DNA of 64,000 nt, taken from NCBI RefSeq assembly GCF_001955695.1, contig NZ_CP019236.1:5394001-5458000 (forward strand), written 5' to 3'. The position numbers and the translations under genes are program-made. Positions 8,543-16,795 of the stretch are shown piece after piece. Origin of the DNA: Rhodoferax koreense. GTDB lineage: Bacteria; Pseudomonadota; Gammaproteobacteria; Burkholderiales; Burkholderiaceae_C. Numbering within the stretch: the stretch's first letter is position 1; each line of letters starts with the position of its first letter. The notes below the pieces were generated by a model. The model was not told the origin of the DNA. It searched no databases and was given only the letters and a program-made list of their open reading frames with translations.

Positions 8543-9570
8543 GGTGGCCCCACGGGGCTGGCACCGTCGGCCACATCCTCGTCCCCATATTCCGTCTTGA
8601 ACCCCTGCGCCGCCAGGCCATTCTCGGTCAGCCAGCGCACCAGCACGGCCACGCTGCCGTGGGTCACGAAGACCCGCTCCGCGCCCGTCCCTTTGATCGC
8701 CTTCTGCAAACCCGGCCAATCGGCATGGTCGCTCATCACGAAGCCGCGGTCCACGCCACGGCGGCGGCGTGTGCCGCGCAATTGCATCCAGCCACTGGCG
8801 AACGCATCCGCGTAGTTGCCGAAGCGCTTCATCCACGGGGTGCCCTGTGCCGACGGCGGTGCCAGCACCAGGGCGCGCTTGAGCAACTGCGGGTTGACCT
8901 CCGGGTCGCTCACGCGCAGTGTGGGTGGCAACGCCACACCGGCCGCGCGATACACCGCGTTCAGCGGCTCGACCGCACCGTGCACCACGATCGGCCCGAT
9001 CGACGCGTCCACGTTGTGCAGGATGCGCTGGGCCTTGCCGAAGGCATAACACAGCAGCACGGAAGCACGGCCTTCGTCCGCATTGCGGCGCCACCAGGCA
9101 TCGATTTCGGCGAACAGCACCGGCTGCGCGGGCCAGCGGTAGATCGGCAGGCCGAATGTCGATTCGGTGATGAAGGTGTGGCAGCGCACCGGCTCGAACG
9201 GCGCGCAGGTGCCATCCGCCTCCGTCTTGTAGTCGCCCGATGCGACCCACACCTCGCCGCGGTGTTCGAGCCGCACCTGGGCCGAGCCCAGCACGTGGCC
9301 GGCCGGGTGGAGCGACAGCTTCACGCCATGGTGCTCGATGGCCTGGCCATAGTCCAGGGTCTGCAGGTCGATGTCCGCGCCCAGCCGGGTACGCAACGTA
9401 CCCTCGCTGAGGGTATGCGCCAGATAGTGGCCGTGGCCGGTGCGGGCGTGGTCGGAATGCGCGTGGGTGATGACGGCGCGCGGCACGGGGCGCCACGGGT
9501 CGATGTAGAAATCGCCGGGCGGGCAATACAGGCCTTCGGGCCGGGCGACGATGAGGTCCATGGTGGCCAT
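8539..9570 (-). CDS. Ligase-associated MBL-fold exonuclease
   Basis: A 343-aa metallo-beta-lactamase/beta-CASP nuclease. The metal-binding motif THAHSDH is at residues 35-41, further metal-site residues are in HPAGHVLGSAQ and ASGDYKTEADG, and late signatures are FVMSDHADW and VFVTHGS. The family (TIGR04122-type as I recall) is the exonuclease partner of the downstream ligase, and the 4-bp GTGA overlap indicates tight translational coupling. The ATG at 9570 has a GAGG ribosome site about 8 nt upstream; the second ATG at 9561 is possible. Together the pair probably processes and reseals damaged ends. Confidence 0.92.
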   Translation of the reverse strand: MATMDLIVARPEGLYCPPGDFYIDPWRPVPRAVITHAHSDHARTGHGHYLAHTLSEGTLRTRLGADIDLQTLDYGQAIEHHGVKLSLHPAGHVLGSAQVRLEHRGEVWVASGDYKTEADGTCAPFEPVRCHTFITESTFGLPIYRWPAQPVLFAEIDAWWRRNADEGRASVLLCYAFGKAQRILHNVDASIGPIVVHGAVEPLNAVYRAAGVALPPTLRVSDPEVNPQLLKRALVLAPPSAQGTPWMKRFGNYADAFASGWMQLRGTRRRRGVDRGFVMSDHADWPGLQKAIKGTGAERVFVTHGSVAVLVRWLTENGLAAQGFKTEYGDEDVADGASPVGPP

Positions 9571-9678
9571 CCTAGCCACCTCGCACCACACTTGCCGCGC
9601 AGGCCGGCCGCAATGCCCTGTGGGCCGCGGCCTACAAGACGTGTACCCCCGCCCCGGCTTCACACGGTGGCGGGCTTC

Positions 9679-10431
9679 TCAATAGTTCGCCCGGCCGCCG
9701 GAGATGTCGAAGGTGAAGCCGGTCGTGAAGCTGCACTCCGGGCTCGCGATCCAGGCCACCATCGCGGCGATCTCGTCGGTCTGCACCAGCCGACCCATCG
9801 GAATCTTCGCCTTCGTCAGGCGGATGTGCTCCTCGGTCATCTCCTTCAGCAGGTCGGTCTCGGCCATCACCGGCGCCACGCAGTTCACCAGCACGCCGGT
9901 CTCGGCGAGTTCGCGCGCCAGCGACTTGGTCAGCCCGAGCACGCCGTGCTTGGCCGCGGCATACGGGGCGATGTTGGGAATGCCCTCCTTGCCCGCGGCG
10001 GAGGCCACGTTGACGATGCGGCCGTAACCCGCCGCACTCAGATGCGGCACGACGGCGCGGCAGCAGTTGAACACGCCGGTGAGGTTCACGGCGATGACAC
10101 GCGCCCAGGCGTCCAGCGGATAGGCGGCCAGCGGCGTCACCGGGCCATTGATGCCGGCGTTGTTGACCATGATGTCGACCCGGCCCTCTGCGGCGATGGT
10201 GGCCGCCAGCGCCGCCTCGACCGAGGCGTAGTCGGCCACGTCCACCGTGTGCAGGCTGGCGGGCCTGAAGCCGGCGGTTTCGGCATCGAACGGCGCGATG
10301 TCGCGGTCCCACACCACCACGCGGCAGCCTTCGCGGGCCAGCCGGCGGGCGATGGCCAGGCCGATGCCACGCACGGCACCGGTCACGATGGCGACCTGGC
10401 CTTTCATTTCACGGGGAGTGTTCGTCGTCAT
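9679..10431 (-). CDS. SDR-family oxidoreductase
   Basis: A 250-aa classical short-chain dehydrogenase. The cofactor motif TGAVRGIG is at 17-24, NNAG at 90-93, and the catalytic Ser 144, Tyr 157 and Lys 161 (YAAAK) are all present. WDRD after strand beta-2 carries Asp, which favours NAD(H) over NADP(H). It resembles FabG-like sugar or hydroxyacyl dehydrogenases, but the substrate cannot be assigned. It is monocistronic, divergent from the small unknown gene at 10551. Confidence 0.9.
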   Translation of the reverse strand: MTTNTPREMKGQVAIVTGAVRGIGLAIARRLAREGCRVVVWDRDIAPFDAETAGFRPASLHTVDVADYASVEAALAATIAAEGRVDIMVNNAGINGPVTPLAAYPLDAWARVIAVNLTGVFNCCRAVVPHLSAAGYGRIVNVASAAGKEGIPNIAPYAAAKHGVLGLTKSLARELAETGVLVNCVAPVMAETDLLKEMTEEHIRLTKAKIPMGRLVQTDEIAAMVAWIASPECSFTTGFTFDISGGRANY

Positions 10432-10550
10432 GTCGGGTCGGGTCTCGTCTCGTTGTGGAAACGGGCACTTTAGGCAGAGAATCGAACGGTGTCCATGCGG
10501 CGTTTCGAATAGGCGAAATTACCGCATCCAATAAGACATTCCGCCAAGCG

Positions 10551-10865
10551 ATGCCCCAGTCCGATCTACGCCAGGCCTATGAAGCTGCGGTCGCCGCGCT
10601 CGGCGACGAGGTCGCGGCCATGCTGGCGGACGGCGCCAGCGAAGAGCAGGCTGCACGCCTGGCCGTCGCCCGACGCAACCTGCTGAAACAACAATGGCGC
10701 GACCACACGCCACCGGAGGTGCTGGCTCGCATCGAAGCCCGTTCGCTGGCGCAATACGGCCATGTGCTGGGGCCGACGGTCGAGCAGCTCAGAGCTGCGG
10801 GAAAGTCGTGGCGCGAGATCCTCCGCTCGGCCGCCAAACCGGGCGGCGGGCCGGGCCACTGGTAG
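10551..10865 (+). CDS. Hypothetical protein, 104 aa
   Basis: I do not recognise this protein. It is soluble, strongly helical and rich in Ala, Arg and Glu. It contains WRDHTPPEVLARIEARSLAQYGHVLGPTVEQLRAAGKSWREILRSA and ends in a Gly/Pro-rich tail GGGPGHW. The C-terminal part (SWREI preceded by a Leu-rich helix) suggests a small helical domain. The ATG at 10551 is chosen over an in-frame start near 10455 because the extra 32 residues are uncharged low-information sequence lying in the divergent promoter region. Confidence 0.7.
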   Translation: MPQSDLRQAYEAAVAALGDEVAAMLADGASEEQAARLAVARRNLLKQQWRDHTPPEVLARIEARSLAQYGHVLGPTVEQLRAAGKSWREILRSAAKPGGGPGHW

Positions 10866-10927
10866 GCCGCCGTTCCGGTGTTCCGTCAGACTTGCGCAAT
10901 GAAGCCAGAACACCGCGCGACACGTCT

Positions 10928-11707
10928 CTACGCCGCCCGCAGCCCCTGCAACACCCCGTGCAGCGCCACCATCGCCTGCGTCAGCTTGTGTTGCGGGTCG
11001 AGGTAGATCATCGGCAGCGACTGTTCGTGCGATTCGCGCACCTTCACCGACGAGGTGAGGTAGGGCTGCAGCACCGGCAGGCCTTCGGCCACGAGTTCGT
11101 CGACCATGCGCTGGGGCAGGTTGGCGCGCGGCTGGAACTGGTTGACGACGATGCCTTCGACGACCAGACCGGGATTGTGGTCGGCGCGGATCTCGGCCAC
11201 GTTGTCGAGCAGGGTGTACAGCGCCTTGCGGGCGAACTCGTCGCAGTCGAACGGGATCAGGCAGGCGCGCGCGCCCATCAGGGCCGAGCGGGTGTAGAAG
11301 TTCAGTGCCGGCGGCGTGTCGATGTAGATGCGGTCGTAGGTCGCACCCAGCTGCTGCAGTGCCTCGCGTAGCTTGTACAGCTTGTGGCGCGATTCGAGTT
11401 TACCCTCCATCTCGCCGAGCAGCGGGCTCGAGGGCATGAGGTCCAGGTTTTCGTGCGGCGTGGCCACGATGAACTCGGTGGGCGGCACGGTGCGCAGGCT
11501 GTAGCTCAGGCAATGCTCGAAGAAGCCGGCCACGCTCGGATGCTCTTCACTGGCCGTTTCACCCAGCAGGTAGGCGCTGGAGTTGCCCTGCGGATCGAGG
11601 TCGATCACCAGCGTGCGCAGGCCTTCGCTGGCGCTGATGGCGGCCAGGTTGCAGGTGATGGTGGATTTGCCCACTCCCCCTTTTTGGTTGAAGACGACAA
11701 GCGGCAT
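10928..11707 (-). CDS. ParA family ATPase
   Basis: A 259-aa ParA/Soj-type deviant-Walker ATPase. The Walker A motif KGGVGKST is at residues 9-16 with the signature Lys, then VIDLDPQGNSSAYLLG, and the switch/Walker B region YDRIYIDTPPALNFYTRSAL. No ParB or parS-like partner is adjacent, and the downstream neighbour is a convergent unknown gene. Orphan ParA proteins often position plasmids, chemoreceptor arrays or other cargo, and nothing here identifies the cargo. The start at 11707 gives the expected N-terminus (MPLVVFNQKGG). Confidence 0.92.
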   Translation of the reverse strand: MPLVVFNQKGGVGKSTITCNLAAISASEGLRTLVIDLDPQGNSSAYLLGETASEEHPSVAGFFEHCLSYSLRTVPPTEFIVATPHENLDLMPSSPLLGEMEGKLESRHKLYKLREALQQLGATYDRIYIDTPPALNFYTRSALMGARACLIPFDCDEFARKALYTLLDNVAEIRADHNPGLVVEGIVVNQFQPRANLPQRMVDELVAEGLPVLQPYLTSSVKVRESHEQSLPMIYLDPQHKLTQAMVALHGVLQGLRAA

Positions 11708-11869
11708 GGGAGGCTTCCAGGTAGAGGTTGACGGGGCGGGCGGGTTCGACGGTATTGTCCGCGCTTTGGCCGCAAGGCTTGCAAAAACCGCACCAGACGC
11801 GTGCGCCGGCAAGGCGCTATATTGGCGGCCGATGCCGGCGCGCCACGCCGCCGCTACCCAGGATTCGTT

Positions 11870-13300
11870 TTGTCCGCGCCTTCCCCTCCTCTGTCCTCCT
11901 CCGAACCGGCCATCGCGCCGTTCTCGCGCCGCATCCCGCTGATCGTGGCCGCAGCCTTCTTCATGGAAACGCTGGACAGCACCATCGTCACCACCGCGCT
12001 GCCGGCCATTGCCAAAAGCTTCAACGCGACCACGCTGAGCCTGAGCCTGAGCATCTCGGCCTACCTGGTGGCGCTGGCGGTGTTCGTACCCACGGCGGGC
12101 TGGGCCAGCGACCGTTTCGGTGCCCGCCGGCTGTTCGCGGGTGCGATCGCGTTGTTCACGCTGTCTTCGCTGCTGTGCGCGCTGAGCCCGAACCTGTGGA
12201 GCTTCATCGCCGCACGCACGCTGCAAGGCGTGGCCGCCGCCTTCATGTCGCCGGTGGGCCGGCTGGTGGTCCTGCGCAGCACGCCGAAGCAGCGGCTCAT
12301 CGAAGCCATCGGCCTGATCACCTGGCCCGGCCTGATCGGCCCGGTGCTCGGGCCGCCGCTGGGTGGGCTGATCAGCACCTATGCCTCGTGGCACTGGATC
12401 TTCCTGATCAACATCCCGCTGGGCATCGCTGGCGTCTGGATGGTGCTGCGCCATGTGCCCGACGAGGTGACGGGCAGGCGCACACCGTTCGACGTGCGCG
12501 GCTTCGGGCTCACCGCGCTGGCGCTGGCGGCGCTGGTGCACGGCCTGGCGCTGCTCGGCGAAGCGCAGGGCGCAGCCAGCACGGCATTGGTGTGGCTGAC
12601 GGCGGCGTGCATGTCGGGTGCACTGGCGATCCGCCATGCGCTGCGACACCCCACGCCGATGCTGGACCTGCGCGCCGCACGCGTGCCGACCTTTGCCATC
12701 AGCATGCTCACCGCCGGCATGATGGCGCGCATCGCCATCAGCGCCACGCCCTTCCTGCTGCCGCTGATGTTCCAGATCGGCTTCGGCCTCGACGCGTTCC
12801 GGGCCGGGCTGATGCTGCTGGTCTACATGGGCGGCAACCTGGCGATGAAGAGCGCCACCACGCCGGTGCTGCGCCGCTTCGGCTTTCGCCGCGTGTTGAC
12901 CCTGAACGGCCTGCTCTGCGCCGCGGCCATGGCGGCCTGCGGCCTGCTCACGCCGGGCCTGTCGCTGGCCGTCATCTACCCGGTGCTGTTCATTGCGGGC
13001 ATGAGCCGCTCGATGCACTTCACCACCGTCAGCTCCCTGGCCTTCGCCGACATCGCCGCCGACCAGCGCGCCGGCGCCAGCACGATCAGCGCCATGGCCC
13101 AGCAGGTGGCGGCCACGCTGGGTGTGGCGTTCGCGGTGCTGGCGCTGGCGTTTTTCCAGAACCTGCGCGGCGCGTCCGCGCTATCGCTGGCCGACTTTCA
13201 GCGTGCCTTGCTGGCCGGCGCGGCGCTGATGGCGCTGGCGGCGCTCTACTCGCTTCGGCTGGCGCCGGATGCGGGCATCGAGGTTTCGGGGAAAGGGTAG
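11870..13300 (+). CDS. MFS drug exporter, DHA2 family (MdtD-like)
   Basis: A major facilitator transporter of about 476 aa with 13-14 hydrophobic segments. The DHA2 signature METLDSTIVTTALPAIA is in TM1, WASDRFGARRLF is the loop 2-3 motif A, and RTLQGVAAAFMSP with GLIGPVLGPPLGG is the antiporter motif C region. Likely a proton-driven exporter in the inner membrane. The start is uncertain. A TTG at 11870 is preceded by AGGA with a 6-nt spacer and gives a short N-terminus before TM1. A GTG at 11801 would add 23 residues with no visible ribosome site. Divergent from parA. Confidence 0.85.
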   Translation: MSAPSPPLSSSEPAIAPFSRRIPLIVAAAFFMETLDSTIVTTALPAIAKSFNATTLSLSLSISAYLVALAVFVPTAGWASDRFGARRLFAGAIALFTLSSLLCALSPNLWSFIAARTLQGVAAAFMSPVGRLVVLRSTPKQRLIEAIGLITWPGLIGPVLGPPLGGLISTYASWHWIFLINIPLGIAGVWMVLRHVPDEVTGRRTPFDVRGFGLTALALAALVHGLALLGEAQGAASTALVWLTAACMSGALAIRHALRHPTPMLDLRAARVPTFAISMLTAGMMARIAISATPFLLPLMFQIGFGLDAFRAGLMLLVYMGGNLAMKSATTPVLRRFGFRRVLTLNGLLCAAAMAACGLLTPGLSLAVIYPVLFIAGMSRSMHFTTVSSLAFADIAADQRAGASTISAMAQQVAATLGVAFAVLALAFFQNLRGASALSLADFQRALLAGAALMALAALYSLRLAPDAGIEVSGKG

Positions 13301-13382
13301 CCTTCGCAGGGTCTCACAGGGTCACGCGGCTCTTATATGATGCAGGCCCGCTCGCGCAACCCTCCACCCGACCCGCTTCACC

Positions 13383-14837
13383 GTGAATTTTGCTGTACCG
13401 GAACGCCCGCGTGGGCTGGTCTATGCGTTGTTGCCGCTGCTGCATTTCGCCAGCGTGAAGCTGACTTTCCTGTGCGCCGTCACCCCTGAAAACGAGGTGG
13501 TGGTGTGGTTGCCGAATGCCGTGCTGCTGGCCGCGCTGCTGCACTTTCGGGGCCAGCGTGGCGTCGTCATGGCGGCGCTGACTTTCTGCTCCGACGTCAC
13601 CGCCAACCTGGGCGCGTTTTCCTGGCAGGAGGCCGTGCTGCTCAGCGGCGTGAACCTGGCCGAAGTCTTCGTCACCTACAGCCTCATGCGCCGGGCACAG
13701 ACCTCGCCGCGCCTGGAGCGCATCCAGGATTTCGGCAAGTTCATCGTGGCCGGCCCCCTGGCCGGCGCGCTGATGGCCGGCCTGATGGGTGCGGCCGTAT
13801 TGAAGGTCATGCAAGGCACGGCTACGCCCTATCTGACCTTGGTCAGGCTGTGGTGGTTCGGCGACGGGCTGGGCCTGCTGATCTACACGCCGTTGCTGCT
13901 GGCCTTCACCCAGCCTGCACCCACCATGCCGAGGCTGCACCGACTGGACATCGCCATCCTGCTGTTGAGCCTGGGACTCGCTGTCGTGGTGTTCACCAGC
14001 CGTGGCGGCCAGATCGGCGAGGTCTCGGTCACGCCGACGCTTCTGCTGCCCTCCACCCTGTTCCTGGCGGTGCGTTTCGGCCTGCGCTGGACCGCCTTGG
14101 GCGTGGCGCTGATCTCGCTCTTGCTGGCCTGGGTGCTGAGCCACGGGCACCAGCCATTCGGCGCCGTGGACATCCATCTCGAGATCGTGCGCGCGCAGGA
14201 ATTCATCTTCACCCTGTGCACCATCGGCATTGGCTTCGCCATCGTGCTGGCCCAGTTGACGGCCCACGAACGCGAGCTGGAGCACAAAGTGCGCGAGCGC
14301 ACGCAGGCGCTGGAAAGCTCCAACACCCGGCTGGCCACGCTGAGCGCCACCGATGGCCTGACCGGCATCGCCAATCGGCGCCGCTTCGACGAGGTGCTGG
14401 CCGGCGAATGGCGCCGCGCCGCGCGCAGCGGCCAGGCGTTGACGCTGGTGATGCTGGACGTGGATTTCTTCAAGGCCTACAACGACCACTACGGCCACCT
14501 TGCGGGGGACGACTGCTTGCGCAGGATCGCCGCCCTGCTGTCGGCCCAGTTCCGCCGCACGGGCGACGTGCTGGCACGGTACGGTGGCGAGGAATTCGTG
14601 CTGTTGACGTCTGCCCACGACGCCGCCGATGCATGGCTGATCGCCGAAACCGCGCGCCAGTCGCTGCAGACGATGGCGTTGCCGCACGCGATGTCGCCTT
14701 TCGGCACGGTCACAGCCAGCCTGGGTGTGGCCATGCACGTGCCCGTCGTGGGCGAATCGGTGGATGTGCTGCTCCGGCGGGCCGACCAAGCCCTCTACCA
14801 GGCCAAGGCCCAGGGGCGCAATCGCACGAGCCAGTAA
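13383..14837 (+). CDS. MASE1-GGDEF diguanylate cyclase
   Basis: A 484-aa membrane diguanylate cyclase making cyclic di-GMP. The N-terminal MASE1-like sensor has about eight hydrophobic segments (about 10-295), a short coiled coil follows (HERELEHKVRERTQALESSN), then the GGDEF domain (about 320-480). The active-site motif is GGEEF at 401-405. The product-inhibition site RxxD (RTGD, 392-395) sits exactly five residues before it, so feedback inhibition is expected. DGLTGIANRRRF and the DVDFFKAYND metal site are intact. Start is GTG at 13383 with a weak ribosome site. Effector and signal unknown. Confidence 0.93.
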   Translation: MNFAVPERPRGLVYALLPLLHFASVKLTFLCAVTPENEVVVWLPNAVLLAALLHFRGQRGVVMAALTFCSDVTANLGAFSWQEAVLLSGVNLAEVFVTYSLMRRAQTSPRLERIQDFGKFIVAGPLAGALMAGLMGAAVLKVMQGTATPYLTLVRLWWFGDGLGLLIYTPLLLAFTQPAPTMPRLHRLDIAILLLSLGLAVVVFTSRGGQIGEVSVTPTLLLPSTLFLAVRFGLRWTALGVALISLLLAWVLSHGHQPFGAVDIHLEIVRAQEFIFTLCTIGIGFAIVLAQLTAHERELEHKVRERTQALESSNTRLATLSATDGLTGIANRRRFDEVLAGEWRRAARSGQALTLVMLDVDFFKAYNDHYGHLAGDDCLRRIAALLSAQFRRTGDVLARYGGEEFVLLTSAHDAADAWLIAETARQSLQTMALPHAMSPFGTVTASLGVAMHVPVVGESVDVLLRRADQALYQAKAQGRNRTSQ

Positions 14838-14850
14838 AAGTCCGACAGTT

Positions 14851-15813
14851 TTACGGCGTCCACCCCAACACCGCATGCATGCCCCAGAGCAGCAGGCTGA
14901 TCGACACGAAGGACGCCACCGTCGTCACCAGCAGCGCCGCCGCGCAGAAGCCCTCGCCGTGGTAACGCTGCGCCACCACCGGGTACATGCTGAGCATCGG
15001 CATGCCAGCCAGCACCACGGCGGCGATACGCAGTTGCGGATCGAGCGGCGGCAGCAGCCACAGCACACAGAACACGGCCAATGGGTGCAGCACGAGCTTG
15101 CCCACGGCGACGTTGGCGATGTCGCGCCGCACGCCGCCGAGCTTCAGTCCGACCAGCGAGCCGCCGATCACGAACAGCGCCACCGGGCTCGCCGCCGTGG
15201 CCACGATCTGCACGGTACGGCTCAGCACCTCTGGCAGTTGCACATTGAGCATGGCGAACGCGAAGCCGGCCAGGATGGCGATGATCATCGGGTTCTTCAG
15301 CAAGCCCCTCAAGGTGCGCGCCAGCGTCTGGTGCCAGCGCTGCCGGCCGCTTCCGTCGTGGCCGCCGCTGTCGGCCATGGCCAGCGCGAGCGGCAGCGCC
15401 ACCAGGTTCTCGATGATCATCGACAAGGCCAGGCCCACGCCAGCCATGGCCGGGCCGATGGTCTGCGTCAGGATGGGGTAGCCGATGAAGGCGCTGTTCG
15501 ACGCCGACACGCCCAGGCCCTGCATCGCCGCCATCGGCATCGCATGGCCGCGGCGCTTGTACGCGTAGGCCATCATGCCGAGCGAGACACCCACCGAGCC
15601 GAGCGCATAGGCGATGAGGTACGGCGCGTTCAGCACGTCGTGCAGCGAACGCTGCGACAGGGCGCGAAAGATCAGCGCGGGCACGCAGAACTGGATCACG
15701 AAGCGGCCCATGACCCGGGTGTCGTCCTTGCTGAACAGGCCGTGGCGCACGGCCAGGAAGCCGACGGCGATGATCAGGTAGATCGGGGCGGTGAGGTTGA
15801 GGATTTGGAACAT
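14851..15813 (-). CDS. AEC family transporter
   Basis: A 320-aa auxin-efflux-carrier family permease with about ten hydrophobic helices in two five-helix halves. Matches include FQILNLTAPIYLIIAVGFLAVR at the N-terminus, ASNSAFIGYPIL in TM4, and AVVLAGMPMLSMYPVVAQRY in the second half. Bacterial members carry small carboxylates such as malate or malonate. It lies downstream of and in line with the quinate/shikimate operon but is separated by about 120 bp with hairpin repeats, so joint transcription is uncertain. It could carry an aromatic or hydroaromatic acid, which is inference from position only. Confidence 0.88.
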   Translation of the reverse strand: MFQILNLTAPIYLIIAVGFLAVRHGLFSKDDTRVMGRFVIQFCVPALIFRALSQRSLHDVLNAPYLIAYALGSVGVSLGMMAYAYKRRGHAMPMAAMQGLGVSASNSAFIGYPILTQTIGPAMAGVGLALSMIIENLVALPLALAMADSGGHDGSGRQRWHQTLARTLRGLLKNPMIIAILAGFAFAMLNVQLPEVLSRTVQIVATAASPVALFVIGGSLVGLKLGGVRRDIANVAVGKLVLHPLAVFCVLWLLPPLDPQLRIAAVVLAGMPMLSMYPVVAQRYHGEGFCAAALLVTTVASFVSISLLLWGMHAVLGWTP

Positions 15814-15842
15814 GCAGGCGGCCGTAGCCTTTGGAGTCTATG

Positions 15843-15928
15843 GCCCCGTGGCATGCACGGGGCGTGCCATGCGGGAGGCGAGCGCCGCCGCCCCCTCACG
15901 CCGACCCTCTCCCCGCAGGGGCGAGGCA
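15843..15928. repeat. REP-like hairpin cluster
   Basis: A perfect 8-bp stem GCCCCGTG (15843-15850) / CACGGGGC (15856-15863) with a 5-nt loop is followed by CTCACGCCGACCCTCTCCCC and GCAGGGGCGAGG, the widespread proteobacterial intergenic repeat wording. It fills the gap between the quinate operon and the AEC gene and may act as a transcript end or processing site. Confidence 0.6.
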
Positions 15929-15933
15929 GCAGT

Positions 15934-16767
15934 TCAGTAGCTCAATTTCGCGACGGAGCGCAGCACTTCCGGCGTGGTCGTCGGCAGGCCGAAGAACTCC
16001 AGGTAGGCCGGGATCTGCTCGAACAACATGTCGGTGCCGATCTGGGTCGGGCAGCCACGGGCCTTGGCTGCCGCGAGGAAGGCCGTCATCTCGCTCTTCA
16101 TCACCACTTCGCCGACGAAGGTGGTCGGTGCGATGCGCGACACGTCCATGGGCAGCGCGTCGCCTTCGTTCATGCCCATCGGCGTGGCATTGACCACGAT
16201 GTCGAAGCCGGCCGGATCGTTCGAGCCGGTGGTGACTTCCATGTCGGGGTAATGCTGCTTGAGCCGGCCGCCGAGCGCCTGCGCGGAAGCGTCGTGCATG
16301 TCGAACAGGGCGATGCCGCCCAGGCCCGCGCCGGCCAACGACGCGGCAATGGCCGAGCCCACGCCGCCGCTGCCCACCACCAGCGCGCGCTTGCCCTGGA
16401 GGGCAAAACCCTTGCGCAGCACGCCGCGCACGAAGCCTTCGCCGTCGAACATGTCGCCCTGCAACTGGCCGCCCGGCCCGCGGCGCACGGCGTTGCACGA
16501 GCCCGCAATCTGCACCGTAGGCGAGGCTTCGTCGAGCAAAGCCACGGTGGTGACCTTGTGCGGCATGGTGATCAGCGCGCCGCCGATGTTGGTGAGCTTG
16601 AACACCGAGCGCAGGAACGTCGGGAAGTCCTCCGCCTGGCAGCCCATGGGCACCACCACGGCGTCGATGCCGGCGTGTTCGAAATAGGGGTTGTAGATCA
16701 TCGGTGCCTTGAAGGCGAAGGTGGGAAAGCCGATGTGGGCGATGACGGAAGTGGTGCCGCGGATCAT
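15934..16767 (-). CDS. Shikimate/quinate dehydrogenase paralogue (AroE family)
   Basis: A 277-aa AroE-superfamily dehydrogenase. The substrate Lys is in NIGGALITMPHKVT, the Asp in DMFDGEGFVRGV, and the dinucleotide fold in ALVVGSGGVGSAIAASLAG with VNATPMGMN downstream. The N-terminus departs from canonical AroE: the Ser-x-Ser-Pro substrate loop is replaced by HIGFPTFAFKAPMIYNPYF, as in catabolic or distant members. With AroQ, the dehydroshikimate-dehydratase fusion and a more canonical AroE in the same operon, a catabolic quinate or shikimate oxidation role is likely, but the substrate is inference. Confidence 0.88.
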   Translation of the reverse strand: MIRGTTSVIAHIGFPTFAFKAPMIYNPYFEHAGIDAVVVPMGCQAEDFPTFLRSVFKLTNIGGALITMPHKVTTVALLDEASPTVQIAGSCNAVRRGPGGQLQGDMFDGEGFVRGVLRKGFALQGKRALVVGSGGVGSAIAASLAGAGLGGIALFDMHDASAQALGGRLKQHYPDMEVTTGSNDPAGFDIVVNATPMGMNEGDALPMDVSRIAPTTFVGEVVMKSEMTAFLAAAKARGCPTQIGTDMLFEQIPAYLEFFGLPTTTPEVLRSVAKLSY

Positions 16768-16795
16768 GATGGGTTCTGCCTGTGGATGTGTGATT

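Noticed and set aside
6869..9526. An 885-codon frame apparently fusing another protein to the DNA ligase
   Set aside because: The N-terminal 300 residues are the shifted-frame shadow of the MBL exonuclease; the ligase starts at the GTGA overlap at 8542.
10928..13018. A 696-codon frame extending ParA upstream
   Set aside because: The extension is Gln/Arg/His-rich antisense of the MFS gene; ParA begins at 11707 with its Walker motif.
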